Source: an uncultured Alphaproteobacteria bacterium (GTDB lineage: Bacteria > Pseudomonadota > Alphaproteobacteria > SP197). From it: a stretch of DNA of 64,000 nt. Made by a program: the position numbers and the translations under genes. Shown in pieces: positions 26,478-36,322 of the stretch (the stretch's first letter is position 1; each line of letters begins with the position of its first letter). The stretch lies in the NCBI GenBank assembly GCA_958295695.1, contig OY282363.1, forward strand, positions 372,001-436,000, in the 5' to 3' direction. The notes beneath the pieces were generated by a model. That model made no database searches and was not told the origin of the DNA. It saw only the letters and a program-made list of their open reading frames with translations.

Positions 26478-27239
26478 TCAGGCCGTCAGGCCGCCGTCGA
26501 TCACGAGCGTCTGGCCGGTGATGTAGGCCCCGGCGCCGGCGAGGAACAGGACGCCCTCGGCGTAGTCCTCGGGCAGGCCCTTGCGTCCGAGCGGGACGCG
26601 GCCGATCCGGGCGTCCTCCTCGTCGTCCGGCCATCGGCATTCCCAGGGGCTGTCCACGAGGCCGGGCGCGACGGCGTTGACGCGGACATCGGGCGCGAGC
26701 GCCTTGGCCAGCCCCCTGGTCATGGCGATCAGCCCGGCCTTGCTGGCCGCGTAGGCGGTCGACGAGCCGGCGCCGGTGAGGCCCGCCACCGAGCAGGTGT
26801 TGACGATGACGCCCTTCGACCGGCGCAGGGCGGCGACCGCGGACCGGGCGCAGCGGTAGGGGCCGACCAGGTTGACCGAGAGGATCCTGTCCCACGTGTC
26901 CTCGCCGAGGGCCTCGAGGTCGGCCGGCGGCACGGGCGACGCCGTGGCGGGCGTGCCGGCGTTGTTGACCAGGTGGTCGAGGCCGCCCAGGTCCGAGATC
27001 GCCCGTTCCGTCATGCGGCGGCAGTCCTCGCCGTCGCCGACGTCGCCGGGCGCGGCCAGCACGTCGAGGCCGGCGTCCCCGAGACGCGCGACCTCGCGGT
27101 CGAGGCCGGGGTTGCCGGGCAGGTCGTTCATGGCGACCCTCGCGCCGTTGCGCGCGAACAGCGCCGCCGCGGCGAGTCCGATGCCCGAGGCGGCGCCGGT
27201 GACCAGCGTCCGTTTGCCCGCGAGATCGACGCCGATCAC
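26478..27239 (-). CDS. SDR-family dehydrogenase paired with BKACE
   Basis: A 253-residue short-chain dehydrogenase/reductase. It has the Rossmann cofactor motif TGAASGIGLA, an NNAG strand, the catalytic YAASKAG (Tyr-x3-Lys) with Ser in TCSVAGLTGAG, and a C-terminal GQTLVIDGG. It starts at GTG 27239, which overlaps the TGA of the upstream beta-keto-acid-cleaving enzyme (GTGA). Coupling suggests it oxidises a beta-hydroxy acid to the keto acid cleaved by that enzyme, or reduces a product; the substrate is not identifiable. Confidence 0.85.
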   Translation of the reverse strand: MIGVDLAGKRTLVTGAASGIGLAAAALFARNGARVAMNDLPGNPGLDREVARLGDAGLDVLAAPGDVGDGEDCRRMTERAISDLGGLDHLVNNAGTPATASPVPPADLEALGEDTWDRILSVNLVGPYRCARSAVAALRRSKGVIVNTCSVAGLTGAGSSTAYAASKAGLIAMTRGLAKALAPDVRVNAVAPGLVDSPWECRWPDDEEDARIGRVPLGRKGLPEDYAEGVLFLAGAGAYITGQTLVIDGGLTA

Positions 27240-28117
27240 CGCGCGCCCCGCAGTCCGAGCATCTCCCGCGCCTCGCCGGTCGAGGCGACGTTGCAGCCCA
27301 GCATGGCGACGATGCCGGCGGCCTTCTCCACGAGCTGGGCGTTGGTCGCCAGCACGCCGCGCTCCAGATAGAGGTTGTCCTCGAGTCCGACCCGGACGTG
27401 ACCGCCCTGGTTGACGACCTCCGCGACCGTCGGCATCTGCCGGCGCGAGATGCCGAAACCGGACCAGACCGCGTCCGCGGGCAGCATCGAGCGCATGTAG
27501 GCCACCGTTTCGGGCGTCGCGGGCGCGCCCCAGGGTATGCCGAGGCAGAGCTGGAACATCGGCGGCGCGTCGATCAGGCCGTCGTCGACCATCTTGCGCG
27601 CGAGCCGCAGGTGGCCCGCGTCGAACACTTCGAGCTCGGGCTTGACGCCGGCCGCGCGGATGCGCCGGGCCATGACCTCGAGATGCCGGGGCACGTTGAC
27701 GAAGGCGCGCTCGCCGAAGTTCATGGTGGCGACATCGAGGCTGCAGACCTCGGGCAGGAGCTCCTCGACATGGGCCGTCCGCTCCTCCGGTTTCCTGAAG
27801 GCGCCGGGGTTGGCGTTGACCGCGGGGTCGTCCGGCGACGGCGTGAAGCCCGCGCCGGGGCCCGTCGTCAGGTTGATCGCGATGTCGCTGCCGGACTCGC
27901 GGATGCGCCCGACGACCTCGGCGTAGAGGTCCTTGCGCATCGACGGCGCGCCGGTCTCGGGGTCGCGCACGTGGATGTGGCAGATCGCCGCGCCCGCCTT
28001 GCCGGCGTCGACCGCGGCGCCGGCGATCCGTTCGGGCGTGACCGGGACCTTGTCGCTCTTGGCGACGGTGTCGCCGCTGCCGGTGACCGCGCAGGTGATG
28101 ATGACCGACCGCGACAT
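27236..28117 (-). CDS. Beta-keto acid cleavage enzyme (BKACE, DUF849)
   Basis: A 293-residue TIM-barrel enzyme of the BKACE family, which condenses a beta-keto acid with acetyl-CoA to yield acetoacetate and a CoA ester. The metal-binding HIHVRDPETG motif is present, with the N-terminal IITCAVTGSGDT, the NLTTGPGAGFTPS block, MNFGERAFVN, and VRVGLEDNLY near the end. The ATG at 28117 gives the family N-terminus MSRSVIITCAVTG. It is the first gene of a two-gene operon with the SDR. Specificity (3-keto-5-aminohexanoate, dehydrocarnitine, others) cannot be deduced. Confidence 0.9.
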   Translation of the reverse strand: MSRSVIITCAVTGSGDTVAKSDKVPVTPERIAGAAVDAGKAGAAICHIHVRDPETGAPSMRKDLYAEVVGRIRESGSDIAINLTTGPGAGFTPSPDDPAVNANPGAFRKPEERTAHVEELLPEVCSLDVATMNFGERAFVNVPRHLEVMARRIRAAGVKPELEVFDAGHLRLARKMVDDGLIDAPPMFQLCLGIPWGAPATPETVAYMRSMLPADAVWSGFGISRRQMPTVAEVVNQGGHVRVGLEDNLYLERGVLATNAQLVEKAAGIVAMLGCNVASTGEAREMLGLRGAR

Positions 28118-28285
28118 GGCCTTCCCCCTCGATGTCCGGGCGTTGCGATCCGACGATCCTATGGCGCGTCCGTCTTCGGTGGAAGCGCCACGATGTCCTT
28201 GTCGGCCGCGGCCTGTCGCGGAACGGACCCGCTCCGGGGGAGACGCGAACTGGCGCCGCCGTTCGCGGCCCCCTATCCTTCCGCC

Positions 28286-29740
28286 ATGGGGAACGATCCG
28301 GGTTCCGGGCCGCGCGCCCGTCCGGCGCCGGCGTGGCTGCCGCGGGGTCCGGCCGAAGCGGCGGTGCTGGTCCTCTGCGCGGCCGGCCTGCGCGTCCTGC
28401 TGGAGCTCTGGCTGCCCGCCGCGGGGCCGGCGGTCCCGACGTTCGACGAGCCTGCGGACCGGGCCAGGGCGCTGCTGGGCGAGACCCTGGGCTGGTCCGT
28501 CCTGGCCCTGGCGTTCGCCCTCGCGGCCCGCCCGGTCCTGGCGCTCCCGCCCGGCGCCGCGCTCGGCGCCGGCGCGCTCGCCCTTCTGGCGCTGTCGGCC
28601 GGCGCGGTTCTGGGACGTTCCGCGCCCGGACTGTCGTTCGGCGAGACCGTCGCCGCGCAGGCCGCCGCGGCGTCCGTCGCGGCGCTGGTCCTGGGCGCGG
28701 TCCTGACGGGCCGGGCGGCGCCGTCCCTCGTCTTCTCGGTCGCGGTCGGCGCGCTGGCGGCGTGCTGGCCGGTCTTCATGCAGGGCCACGCCTTTCCGCC
28801 CGACGCCGCGGGCGCGGTGGCGGAGGGGGCGCGGCGCGCCTTCCCGCCGCACCTGCCGCCGCTCTTCGCGCTCGCGGGGCTCTGGCTGCTGCTGGGCGGC
28901 GCGGAGGTCCGCGAGCTGTGGCGCGCCGTCGGGCGGGACGCGCCGTGGCCCTTCTTCGGGTTCGTGGCGCTGGCGGTCGGCGGCGGCTGGATGGCGGCGG
29001 CGCGGGCGGAGAGCCTGTCCTCCGGGGTCCGGCTTTCCGCGCTGCTTCCGCCGCCGGCGGCCCATGGGGTCCTCGCGGCGATCCTCTCGCTCGCCCTGGC
29101 GGGCGCCGCCGCCGCCGCGGTCCGGGGCCGCCTGCGCCAGCGGGCGTCGACCGTGCGGCGCGGCGTCGTCGCCGCCATGGCCGCGTTCGCGGCGGTCCTG
29201 GCCGCCGGCGTCTCGCTCGATGTCCTGATCGCCGCCGCGGCCTTCGGCGCCGTTCTCCTCGCGGCGATCTGGCCGTCCGGGCCGGGGCGGCCGTCCCTGA
29301 CGCTGGAGTTGGCCTTCGGCGGCGCCCTCGCCGCGGCGGCGTTCTGCGCCGGCGCCCTGGCCTTGCCGGAGTCCGGCGTCGCGCGCTTGCGCGACATGGC
29401 GCCGCTGTTGTGCGCGGCGGCCGCCGCGGGCGCGTCGATCGCCGGGCTCGCCCGCGTCGTCGACGAGGCGGCCGGCGGCCGTCCGGCGACAACCGGCCGG
29501 CCCCGTCTGGCCGCCGCGCTGTGGTGCCTCGACTTCGGCGCGGCGCTGGCGGTCGCCGCGGTCCTGACGGGGATCGGGACGCCGCTCCTGTGGACGGCGG
29601 CCGGCCTGGGCGCCCTCGGCTTCGCGGCCCATCTGGCGCTCGACCGGGGCTTCGCGCGCGCCGCGACGTTCTTGGCCCTCGTGCTGGCGTGGTCGGCCTC
29701 CGGCGCGCTGCTCGGCGTCGCCCTGCTGCTCGGTCGGTAG
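28286..29740 (+). CDS. Polytopic membrane protein of unknown function
   Basis: A 484-residue, extremely Ala/Leu-rich protein with roughly ten to twelve hydrophobic segments, from LGWSVLALAFALAARPVLAL through the C-terminal TFLALVLAWSASGALLGVALL. A short loop near residue 170 holds MQGHAFPPD. No transporter, polymerase or ligase motif was recognised. The start ATG at 28286 lies in the only sensible spacing after the BKACE promoter region. Its length and composition suggest a real gene, but function is open. It converges on rpmE. Confidence 0.65.
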   Translation: MGNDPGSGPRARPAPAWLPRGPAEAAVLVLCAAGLRVLLELWLPAAGPAVPTFDEPADRARALLGETLGWSVLALAFALAARPVLALPPGAALGAGALALLALSAGAVLGRSAPGLSFGETVAAQAAAASVAALVLGAVLTGRAAPSLVFSVAVGALAACWPVFMQGHAFPPDAAGAVAEGARRAFPPHLPPLFALAGLWLLLGGAEVRELWRAVGRDAPWPFFGFVALAVGGGWMAAARAESLSSGVRLSALLPPPAAHGVLAAILSLALAGAAAAAVRGRLRQRASTVRRGVVAAMAAFAAVLAAGVSLDVLIAAAAFGAVLLAAIWPSGPGRPSLTLELAFGGALAAAAFCAGALALPESGVARLRDMAPLLCAAAAAGASIAGLARVVDEAAGGRPATTGRPRLAAALWCLDFGAALAVAAVLTGIGTPLLWTAAGLGALGFAAHLALDRGFARAATFLALVLAWSASGALLGVALLLGR

Positions 29741-29767
29741 GCGCGCCCGCCGCCGCCGGACACGCGC

Positions 29768-29787
29768 CGGGCCGCGACCGCGGCCCG
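29768..29787. terminator. Hairpin between the convergent membrane-protein and rpmE genes
   Basis: Eight-base arms CGGGCCGC (29768-29775) and GCGGCCCG (29780-29787) around GACC, lying between two converging genes. No T-run follows, so it is a plausible but weak terminator. Confidence 0.4.
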
Positions 29788-29801
29788 CGGCGGCGTGGCG
29801 T

Positions 29802-30026
29802 TCAGTCGAGCGAGAGGCCCGCGAAGCGCTTGCTGAAACGCGCCACCTGGCCGCCGGTGTCGACCAGCCGCTGGTTGCCGCCGGTCCACGCCGGGTGCGA
29901 CTTGGGGTCGATCTCCAGCGTCATGGTGCCGCCTTCGCGGCCCCAGGTGGAGCGCGTGGTGAACTCGGCGCCGTCGGTCATGACGACCTTGATCTCGTGA
30001 TAGTCGGGATGGATGCCGCTCTTCAT
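29802..30026 (-). CDS. rpmE: 50S ribosomal protein L31
   Basis: A 74-residue L31 of the alphaproteobacterial type: [19 protein letters not shown] start, FTTRSTWG, and the conserved [12 protein letters not shown]. It lacks the four zinc-binding cysteines of zinc-type L31, as usual in this group. It is divergent from the ABC exporter gene, whose start lies 110 bases away. Confidence 0.96.
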   Translation of the reverse strand: MKSGIHPDYHEIKVVMTDGAEFTTRSTWGREGGTMTLEIDPKSHPAWTGGNQRLVDTGGQVARFSKRFAGLSLD

Positions 30027-30136
30027 GGCGCCGCTCGCTGCGTGGGCGCCGCCTTATAGGGGAGCCCGGCGGCGGCGGCAAGCCGCGGCCGCCCGACCCG
30101 CTTGTTGGGCCGCGGGGCCGCTGGTATAGGGGCGGC

Positions 30137-31954
30137 GTGCCGAGAGCCAGACGCAGGACGCCGGAGAACGGCGCCGGGGGGAGCGCCGGCGGGCGTCCGC
30201 GGAGCCGCGATCTCGCCCATCTGCGCCGTCTCGCGCCCTATCTGGCCCCCTACGGGAAACAGATCGCCGGCGCGTTCGCGGCCCTGCTGCTGGCGGCGGT
30301 CACCGTCCTGGGCCTGGGCGCGGGCCTGCGCGCGCTGGTCGACCGCGGCCTCGCGCGCGGCGACGAGAGCCTGCTCGACGGCGCGCTCGTCGCGCTGATC
30401 GCCATCGTCGTCCTGCTCGCCTGCGCCAGCTTCGCTCGCTTCTACCTTGTCTCCTGGGTCGGCGAGCGGGTCGTCGCCGACCTCCGGCGCGACGTCTATG
30501 CGCGGGTGATCGCCCTGCCGCCCGCGTTCTTCGAGGTCACGCGCACCGGCGAGGTGCTGTCCCGGCTGACGACCGACACGTCGGTGCTGCAGACCGTGGT
30601 GGGCTCCAGCCTTTCGATGGCGCTGCGCAACGTCCTGCTGCTGGTCGGCGGCACGGCGATGCTGGCGGTGACGAGCTTCGAGCTGACGGCCGCGGTGGCG
30701 CTCCTGGCGCCGGTCGTGCTGGTCCCGATCCTGGTGTTCGGCCGCCGGGTGCGGATCCTGTCCCGCCTGTCCCAGGACCGGATCGCCGATGTCGGCCACC
30801 GGATCGACGAGACCCTGAACGCCGTCCCCACGGTCCAGGCCTTCGCGCGGGAGGGGTTCGAGAGCGACCGCTTCGCCGGGACCGTGGAGGAGGCGTTCGC
30901 CGCCGCGGCCCGGCGCGTGCGGGCCCGCGCCTTCCTGACCGCCACCGTGATCCTGCTCGTCTTCGGCGGGGTCGGCGCGGTCCTGTGGATGGGCGGCCGC
31001 GACGTTCTGTCGGGCGCGCTCAGCGGCGGCGACCTGGCGGCCTTCGTGTTCTACGCGGTCGTGGTGGCGGGCTCCGCCGGCGCGCTCAGCGAGGTCTACG
31101 GCGACCTCCAGAGGGCCGCGGGCGCGGCCGAGCGGTTGAGCGAACTGCTCGCGGCCGAGCCGGCGATCGCCTCGCCCGCCTCGCCCGAGGACCTGCCGGA
31201 GCCGTCGCCGGGCTCCGTCGCGTTCAGGGATGTCGCGTTCCGCTATCCGGCGCGGCCCGACGAGGCGGCGGTCGATGGCGTGACCTTCGAGGCCGCGGGC
31301 GGCGAGACGGTGGCGCTGGTCGGGCCGTCCGGCGCGGGCAAGAGCACGCTGTTCGGGCTGCTCCTGCGGTTCCACGACCCGGACGGGGGCTCCGTCGCCG
31401 TCGATGGCGTCGACGCGCGCCGCGCGCGGCTCGACCGCCTGCGCGACCGCCTGGCGCTGGTGCCCCAGGAGCCCGCGATCTTCGGCGCGTCGATCGCCGA
31501 GAACATCCGCTACGGCCGGCCCGGGGCGAACGACGCCGACGTGCGCCGGGCGGCGGACGCCGCCTTCGCCACCGAGTTCGTCGAGCGCCTGCCCGACCGC
31601 TTCGCGACCTTCGTGGGCGAGCGGGGCGTCAGGCTCTCGGCCGGCCAGCGGCAGCGCCTCGCGATCGCGCGGGCGGTGCTGAAGGACGCGCCGATCCTGC
31701 TCCTGGACGAGGCGACGAGCGCGCTCGACGCCGAGAGCGAGCGCATGGTCCAGCAGGCGCTGGAGCGGCTCATGGAGGGCCGCACGACGCTCGTCATCGC
31801 CCACCGGCTGGCGACCGTCCTGAAGTCCGACCGCATCCTGGTCATGGACCGCGGCCGGATCGTCGAACAGGGCCGGCACGACGAGCTGGTCGCCGCCCGC
31901 GGCCTCTACGCGCGGCTGGCGGAGCTGCAGTTCGACCGGGCCGACGGCGCGTGA
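30137..31954 (+). CDS. ABC exporter, fused permease and ATPase (MsbA/BmrA-like)
   Basis: A 605-residue half-transporter that would work as a homodimer. Six membrane helices occupy about residues 45-330, and coupling segment ERVVADLRRDVYARVIALPP is present. The ATPase domain has Walker A GPSGAGKSTLF, Q-loop LVPQEP, signature LSAGQRQRLAIARA, Walker B ILLLDEATSALD and the switch His in VIAHRLATV. It starts at GTG 30137. This family exports lipids, drugs or peptides; the substrate is unknown. It is divergent from rpmE. Confidence 0.9.
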   Translation: MPRARRRTPENGAGGSAGGRPRSRDLAHLRRLAPYLAPYGKQIAGAFAALLLAAVTVLGLGAGLRALVDRGLARGDESLLDGALVALIAIVVLLACASFARFYLVSWVGERVVADLRRDVYARVIALPPAFFEVTRTGEVLSRLTTDTSVLQTVVGSSLSMALRNVLLLVGGTAMLAVTSFELTAAVALLAPVVLVPILVFGRRVRILSRLSQDRIADVGHRIDETLNAVPTVQAFAREGFESDRFAGTVEEAFAAAARRVRARAFLTATVILLVFGGVGAVLWMGGRDVLSGALSGGDLAAFVFYAVVVAGSAGALSEVYGDLQRAAGAAERLSELLAAEPAIASPASPEDLPEPSPGSVAFRDVAFRYPARPDEAAVDGVTFEAAGGETVALVGPSGAGKSTLFGLLLRFHDPDGGSVAVDGVDARRARLDRLRDRLALVPQEPAIFGASIAENIRYGRPGANDADVRRAADAAFATEFVERLPDRFATFVGERGVRLSAGQRQRLAIARAVLKDAPILLLDEATSALDAESERMVQQALERLMEGRTTLVIAHRLATVLKSDRILVMDRGRIVEQGRHDELVAARGLYARLAELQFDRADGA

Positions 31955-32012
31955 GGGAGGACGGCCCGGCCGAGGCGGACATCGTCGCCCGTCATCGAGG
32001 AGGGGGCACGTC

Positions 32013-32318
32013 ATGACGCGCGATCCCATCCATCCGGGCGAGACGCCGCGCGAGGACCTCGACGCGCTCGGGATGAGCGCGGCCGAACTGGCCCGCCGGA
32101 TCGAGGTTCCGGCGAACCGCGTCGCCGAAATCCTCAACGGCCGGCGCGCCGTCACCGGCGACACGGCGCCGCGTCTGGGGCGCTTCTTCGGGACGTCGGG
32201 CGAGTTCCGGCTCAACCCGCGGAAGCTCTACGAACCGCGGCGCGCGGAGCGGAAGAACGGCGCGGAGATCGCCCGGTTGCCGCCGCTGGGCGAGGGGGAC
32301 CGGCGCGCGCCGGTCTGA
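32013..32318 (+). CDS. higA: HigA/VapI-like antidote HTH protein, orphan
   Basis: A 101-residue HigA-family protein with the opening IHPGETPREDLDALGMSAAELARRI and a helix-turn-helix (ANRVAEILNGRRAVTGDTAPRLGRFFG). In typical HigA the following segment reads FWLNLQ..YEL; here it is FRLNPRKLYEPRR, with three replacements including two prolines. No HigB-type toxin gene precedes it, where it normally lies; the upstream gene is the ABC exporter. It may be a solitary regulator or a decaying remnant. Confidence 0.8.
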   Translation: MTRDPIHPGETPREDLDALGMSAAELARRIEVPANRVAEILNGRRAVTGDTAPRLGRFFGTSGEFRLNPRKLYEPRRAERKNGAEIARLPPLGEGDRRAPV

Positions 32319-32330
32319 CGGGAGTCCCGC

Positions 32331-33056
<726 letters not shown>

Positions 33057-33137
33057 GGCGCCCCTCCCTGCTGTAGGGTGTGAGTCGAGGATCGGCTTCA
33101 GCTTACCACGGGGCGGCCCGTGCGGGGACGAGAGGCC

Positions 33138-34658
33138 ATGAGAAAGACCATGGGCGTCGCGCTGGCGCTCGCGGCGCTCGCCGCGACCGTCGTGTTCGGC
33201 GGATGGCTCCGGACGCCGGCGGAGACCGGCCCCGCGGCCGTCGATTGCTGGTTCGAGCCGCCATCCGGCGAACGGGTGGCGTGCTTTCGAATCCTCGTTC
33301 CCCGGGATCATGACGATCCGGACGAAGCGGCGTTCGACCTTCCCGTGGCCGTCATCGGGGGCGGCGCCGAGGCCGCCGGCGGTCCGGCCGTCGTGATGGT
33401 GAACGGCGGTCCGGGCGCCGCGAGTTTCGACACCGTCTATCCCGAATGGTCCATGACCCCCCTGTGGTTCGAGATAACGGAAGGGCTCCGCGCCGACCGC
33501 GACGTCGTGGTGTTCGACGCGCGCGGGACCGGCCGCTCGCGTCCCTCTCTCGACTGCCCCGAAGCGGACGGGGACGCCGCGGGCAGGACGGACCCGCCCG
33601 GTTCGGAAACGCCGTTCTTCCAGCGGCAATCCGGGAGCGTCGGAGCCTGCTGGAACAGGCTGGCCGCCTCGGGCCTGGACTTCGGCGCGATATCCACGAC
33701 CGCGATGGCTCTCGACATCGCGACGATCGCGGAGAAGCTCGGCTACGAGACCGTCGACCTGTGGGCGTTCTCGTTCGGAACGCGCGTCGCTCTCGAGACG
33801 ATGCGGCATCGCCCCGGCCTCGTCCGCGCCGCGGTGCTCGACAGCGCGCTTCCGACCCACGGCTCGGTGGATAACGATCTTCCATGGATGACGTGGCGCG
33901 CCTTCGAGCGGCTCTTCGATGACTGCGAACGGGATTCCCGATGCTCCGGGGCCTACCCGACCCTGCGCGACGATTTTCTCGATCTGGTGGAGACGTTGAA
34001 CGAGGAGCCGCGGAGGCTCGCCGTCCATCGCGAAGACCGGTGGGGCGAGGGCGCGAGGGTTCTCATGAACGGCGACGACCTCGTCTTCTACGCCTACGAC
34101 GCTTTCTACGTCACGGAAGCCCTGCGGTATCTGCCGGCGGTCATCGAGGCCGGCGCGCGGGATCCCGACAATCTCACGTGGTTCTACCGGTATCCGCTCC
34201 TTGCCGACTGGGGCTTGTCCGAAGGCGTGTCTCTGACGATCTGGTGCCGGGAGTTCGTGCCGTTCACCGACGAGGCGGAGTTGCGGGCGCAAGCCGAAAT
34301 GTACGGTCCGGTCGCCGCCGCGGGAGCGGCGATCGCCACGACGCCCGCATGTTCGGACTGGCCGGTCGAACCCATGTCCCGGGAGAACCGCTCGCCCGTC
34401 GTGTCCGACGCGCCGGCGCTCTTCCTGAGCGGCGCATACGATCCCGTGACGCCCCCGCGATGGTCCGCCGAGATCGCGGAGGGTTTCCCGAACGCCACCC
34501 ACCTTGTCTTCCGGGGAGCCGGACACAGCCCGAGCGCCGGCGAAGCATGCGCGGTGGCGACCGCGGTCCGGTTCCTCCGGAATCCCGGCGGCGACGGGGC
34601 TTTCGCCGAACCGGATTGCAAGCTGTACCGCGAACCTCCCGACTTCGTCATCCAGTGA
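33138..34658 (+). CDS. Secreted TAP-like alpha/beta hydrolase, copy 1
   Basis: A 506-residue serine hydrolase of the tripeptidyl-aminopeptidase-like group. A hydrophobic N-terminus (MRKTMGVALALAALAATVVF) gives export. The catalytic Ser lies in AFSFGTR, the Asp in GAYDPVTPP and the His in FRGAGHSPS; the oxyanion motif is NGGPGAASF. The ATG at 33138 is preferred over one at 33120 because the same leader (CGGGGACGAGAGGCC) precedes the start of its neighbour. It is followed 20 bases later by a paralogue with the same architecture. Substrate unknown, likely peptides. Confidence 0.82.
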   Translation: MRKTMGVALALAALAATVVFGGWLRTPAETGPAAVDCWFEPPSGERVACFRILVPRDHDDPDEAAFDLPVAVIGGGAEAAGGPAVVMVNGGPGAASFDTVYPEWSMTPLWFEITEGLRADRDVVVFDARGTGRSRPSLDCPEADGDAAGRTDPPGSETPFFQRQSGSVGACWNRLAASGLDFGAISTTAMALDIATIAEKLGYETVDLWAFSFGTRVALETMRHRPGLVRAAVLDSALPTHGSVDNDLPWMTWRAFERLFDDCERDSRCSGAYPTLRDDFLDLVETLNEEPRRLAVHREDRWGEGARVLMNGDDLVFYAYDAFYVTEALRYLPAVIEAGARDPDNLTWFYRYPLLADWGLSEGVSLTIWCREFVPFTDEAELRAQAEMYGPVAAAGAAIATTPACSDWPVEPMSRENRSPVVSDAPALFLSGAYDPVTPPRWSAEIAEGFPNATHLVFRGAGHSPSAGEACAVATAVRFLRNPGGDGAFAEPDCKLYREPPDFVIQ

Positions 34659-34678
34659 GCGCGCGGGGACGAGAGGCC

Positions 34679-36205
34679 GTGAAGAGGAACACGGGCGTCG
34701 CGGTGGCGCTCGCGGCGGTCGCCGCGACCGTCGTGCTCGGCGGATGGCTCGAGACGCCGGCGGCGGGCCGGACCGGCTGCTGGTTCACGCCTCCGGGGTA
34801 CGCCGCGGCCGAATGCCGCTATGTCGCCGTTCCGGCCTTCCGCGGGAGCGATCCGGGCGGTGAAGTCCTGCTCCCCGTCGCCACGATCTCGTCCAGCGCG
34901 AGGGGACCGGCGGAAGAAGTCCCCGTGGTCCTGATCGGCGGCGGTCCCGGCGGGTCCGTGTTCGAATCCGTTTGGCCCGAAAACGACCCCATGGCGGGCT
35001 GGTTCGAGACGGTCGCGCCGTTGATCCGCGAGAGGGACGCGGTCCTGTTCGATCAGCGTGGCGTGGGGCCGTCGGTTCCCAACATGAACTGCCCGGAGAT
35101 CGACCGGCTCGCCGAAGAGGCGAGGAAGCCCGTTGGCGCCGACGCCGAAGAAGATTGGGGCCGGGAGTTCGACGCGCTGGAGGCCTGCGCGCGCCGCCTG
35201 CGGGCGGAAGGCGTGGACCCCGCCATGCTGTCGACGCCGGCGACCGCGCGCGACGTCATCGCCATTCTCGACGACCTCGGCCACGAGAAGGCCGACATCT
35301 GGGCGTTCTCCTACGGCGCCCGGGTCGCGTTCGCCCTCCTCCGGGACCACGGCGACCGCATCGGCCGCGTCCTGCTGGACGGCGTGATGCCGCCTTACGC
35401 CGACGGCGGCGACATGCCGGAATTGACGGCGCTGGCCTTCGGCAGGCTCTTCCAGGCGTGCCGGGACGATCCGGCGTGCGCGAAGGCGTTCCCCGGTCTC
35501 GAGGAACGCTTCGAGGCCGAAATCGAGCAACTGAACGCGCGCCCGCGGGCCATGGCGTTGCTGTCGGATCGCTGGAGCGGGTTCGCCCGGGTCGACGGCG
35601 ACTCCGTGGTCCGCGGGATCCATGGATTCCTCTATTGGACCGAGGCCCTCCCCTACATACCGCTTTTCCTCTGGATCGCCCTCGATGAGAACGCGACCGT
35701 CTTCACCGCGTTTCTGGAGGTCTCGCACTACGGCGATTTCGGCCTCGACGAGGGTGTCAACGCGGCCCTGTGGTGCCGCGAGGCGCTCCCGTTCCTGGAC
35801 GACGGGGAATTGCGGGCCGGTGTGGAGAAACACGGGGTCTACGGCCGTCCGTGGCGTCTTCTCGGCGATCCCGGATGGTGCGGGCCATGGAACGTCCGGC
35901 CGGCGGATCCCGAGGAGCGGCGGCCGGTTGGAAGCGAGCATACGGTGCTGCTGGTCAGCGGCTGGTTCGACCCCATCACGCCCTCCCATTACGCCGAGGC
36001 CGCCGCGGCCCATCTTCCCAACAGCCGCCATCTCGTCTTCAGGGGGGCCGGACACACGCCGACGGCGACCGAACCGTGCGCCGCCGAGTTCGCCGCGCGC
36101 TTCTTCACGTCCCCGCGACCCCTGAAAATCGAACCCCGGCATTGTCCCGTCTTCACGTCGCCGCCCGCGTTCGCGGTGGATCCCGCGCTCTTGGGGGATC
36201 TCTAG
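34679..36205 (+). CDS. Secreted TAP-like alpha/beta hydrolase, copy 2
   Basis: A 508-residue paralogue of the gene just upstream. It starts at GTG 34679 (MKRNTGVAVALAAVAATVVLGG), giving a signal-like N-terminus. The triad is Ser in AFSYGAR, Asp in GWFDPITPS, His in FRGAGHTPT, with GGGPGGSVF as the oxyanion loop and DQRGVGPSVP. The 15-base leader CGGGGACGAGAGGCC is shared with copy 1. The two enzymes differ in most surface residues, implying an old duplication and probably different substrates. Confidence 0.82.
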   Translation: MKRNTGVAVALAAVAATVVLGGWLETPAAGRTGCWFTPPGYAAAECRYVAVPAFRGSDPGGEVLLPVATISSSARGPAEEVPVVLIGGGPGGSVFESVWPENDPMAGWFETVAPLIRERDAVLFDQRGVGPSVPNMNCPEIDRLAEEARKPVGADAEEDWGREFDALEACARRLRAEGVDPAMLSTPATARDVIAILDDLGHEKADIWAFSYGARVAFALLRDHGDRIGRVLLDGVMPPYADGGDMPELTALAFGRLFQACRDDPACAKAFPGLEERFEAEIEQLNARPRAMALLSDRWSGFARVDGDSVVRGIHGFLYWTEALPYIPLFLWIALDENATVFTAFLEVSHYGDFGLDEGVNAALWCREALPFLDDGELRAGVEKHGVYGRPWRLLGDPGWCGPWNVRPADPEERRPVGSEHTVLLVSGWFDPITPSHYAEAAAAHLPNSRHLVFRGAGHTPTATEPCAAEFAARFFTSPRPLKIEPRHCPVFTSPPAFAVDPALLGDL

Positions 36206-36220
36206 AACCTTGTCCTGTCG

Positions 36221-36269
36221 TCTTGAACCGGGAGCGGCGGCGGTCCCCGAGCCTGTCGAAGGGCGGCCC
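36221..36269. repeat. Intergenic repeat, family 2, copy b
   Basis: TCTTGAACCGGGAGCGGCGG through GTCCCCGAGCCTGTCGAAGGGCGGCCC. It matches, in reverse complement and with a few substitutions, the DNA at about 26346-26395 next to the cobM-SDR hairpin. It follows the stop of the second hydrolase. Likely a dispersed REP-like element. Confidence 0.65.
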
Positions 36270-36322
36270 GGCGCGACTGGAGCCGTCCCGGGCCGGAAAA
36301 CGCCGCGGCGACGCGCTCCGCC

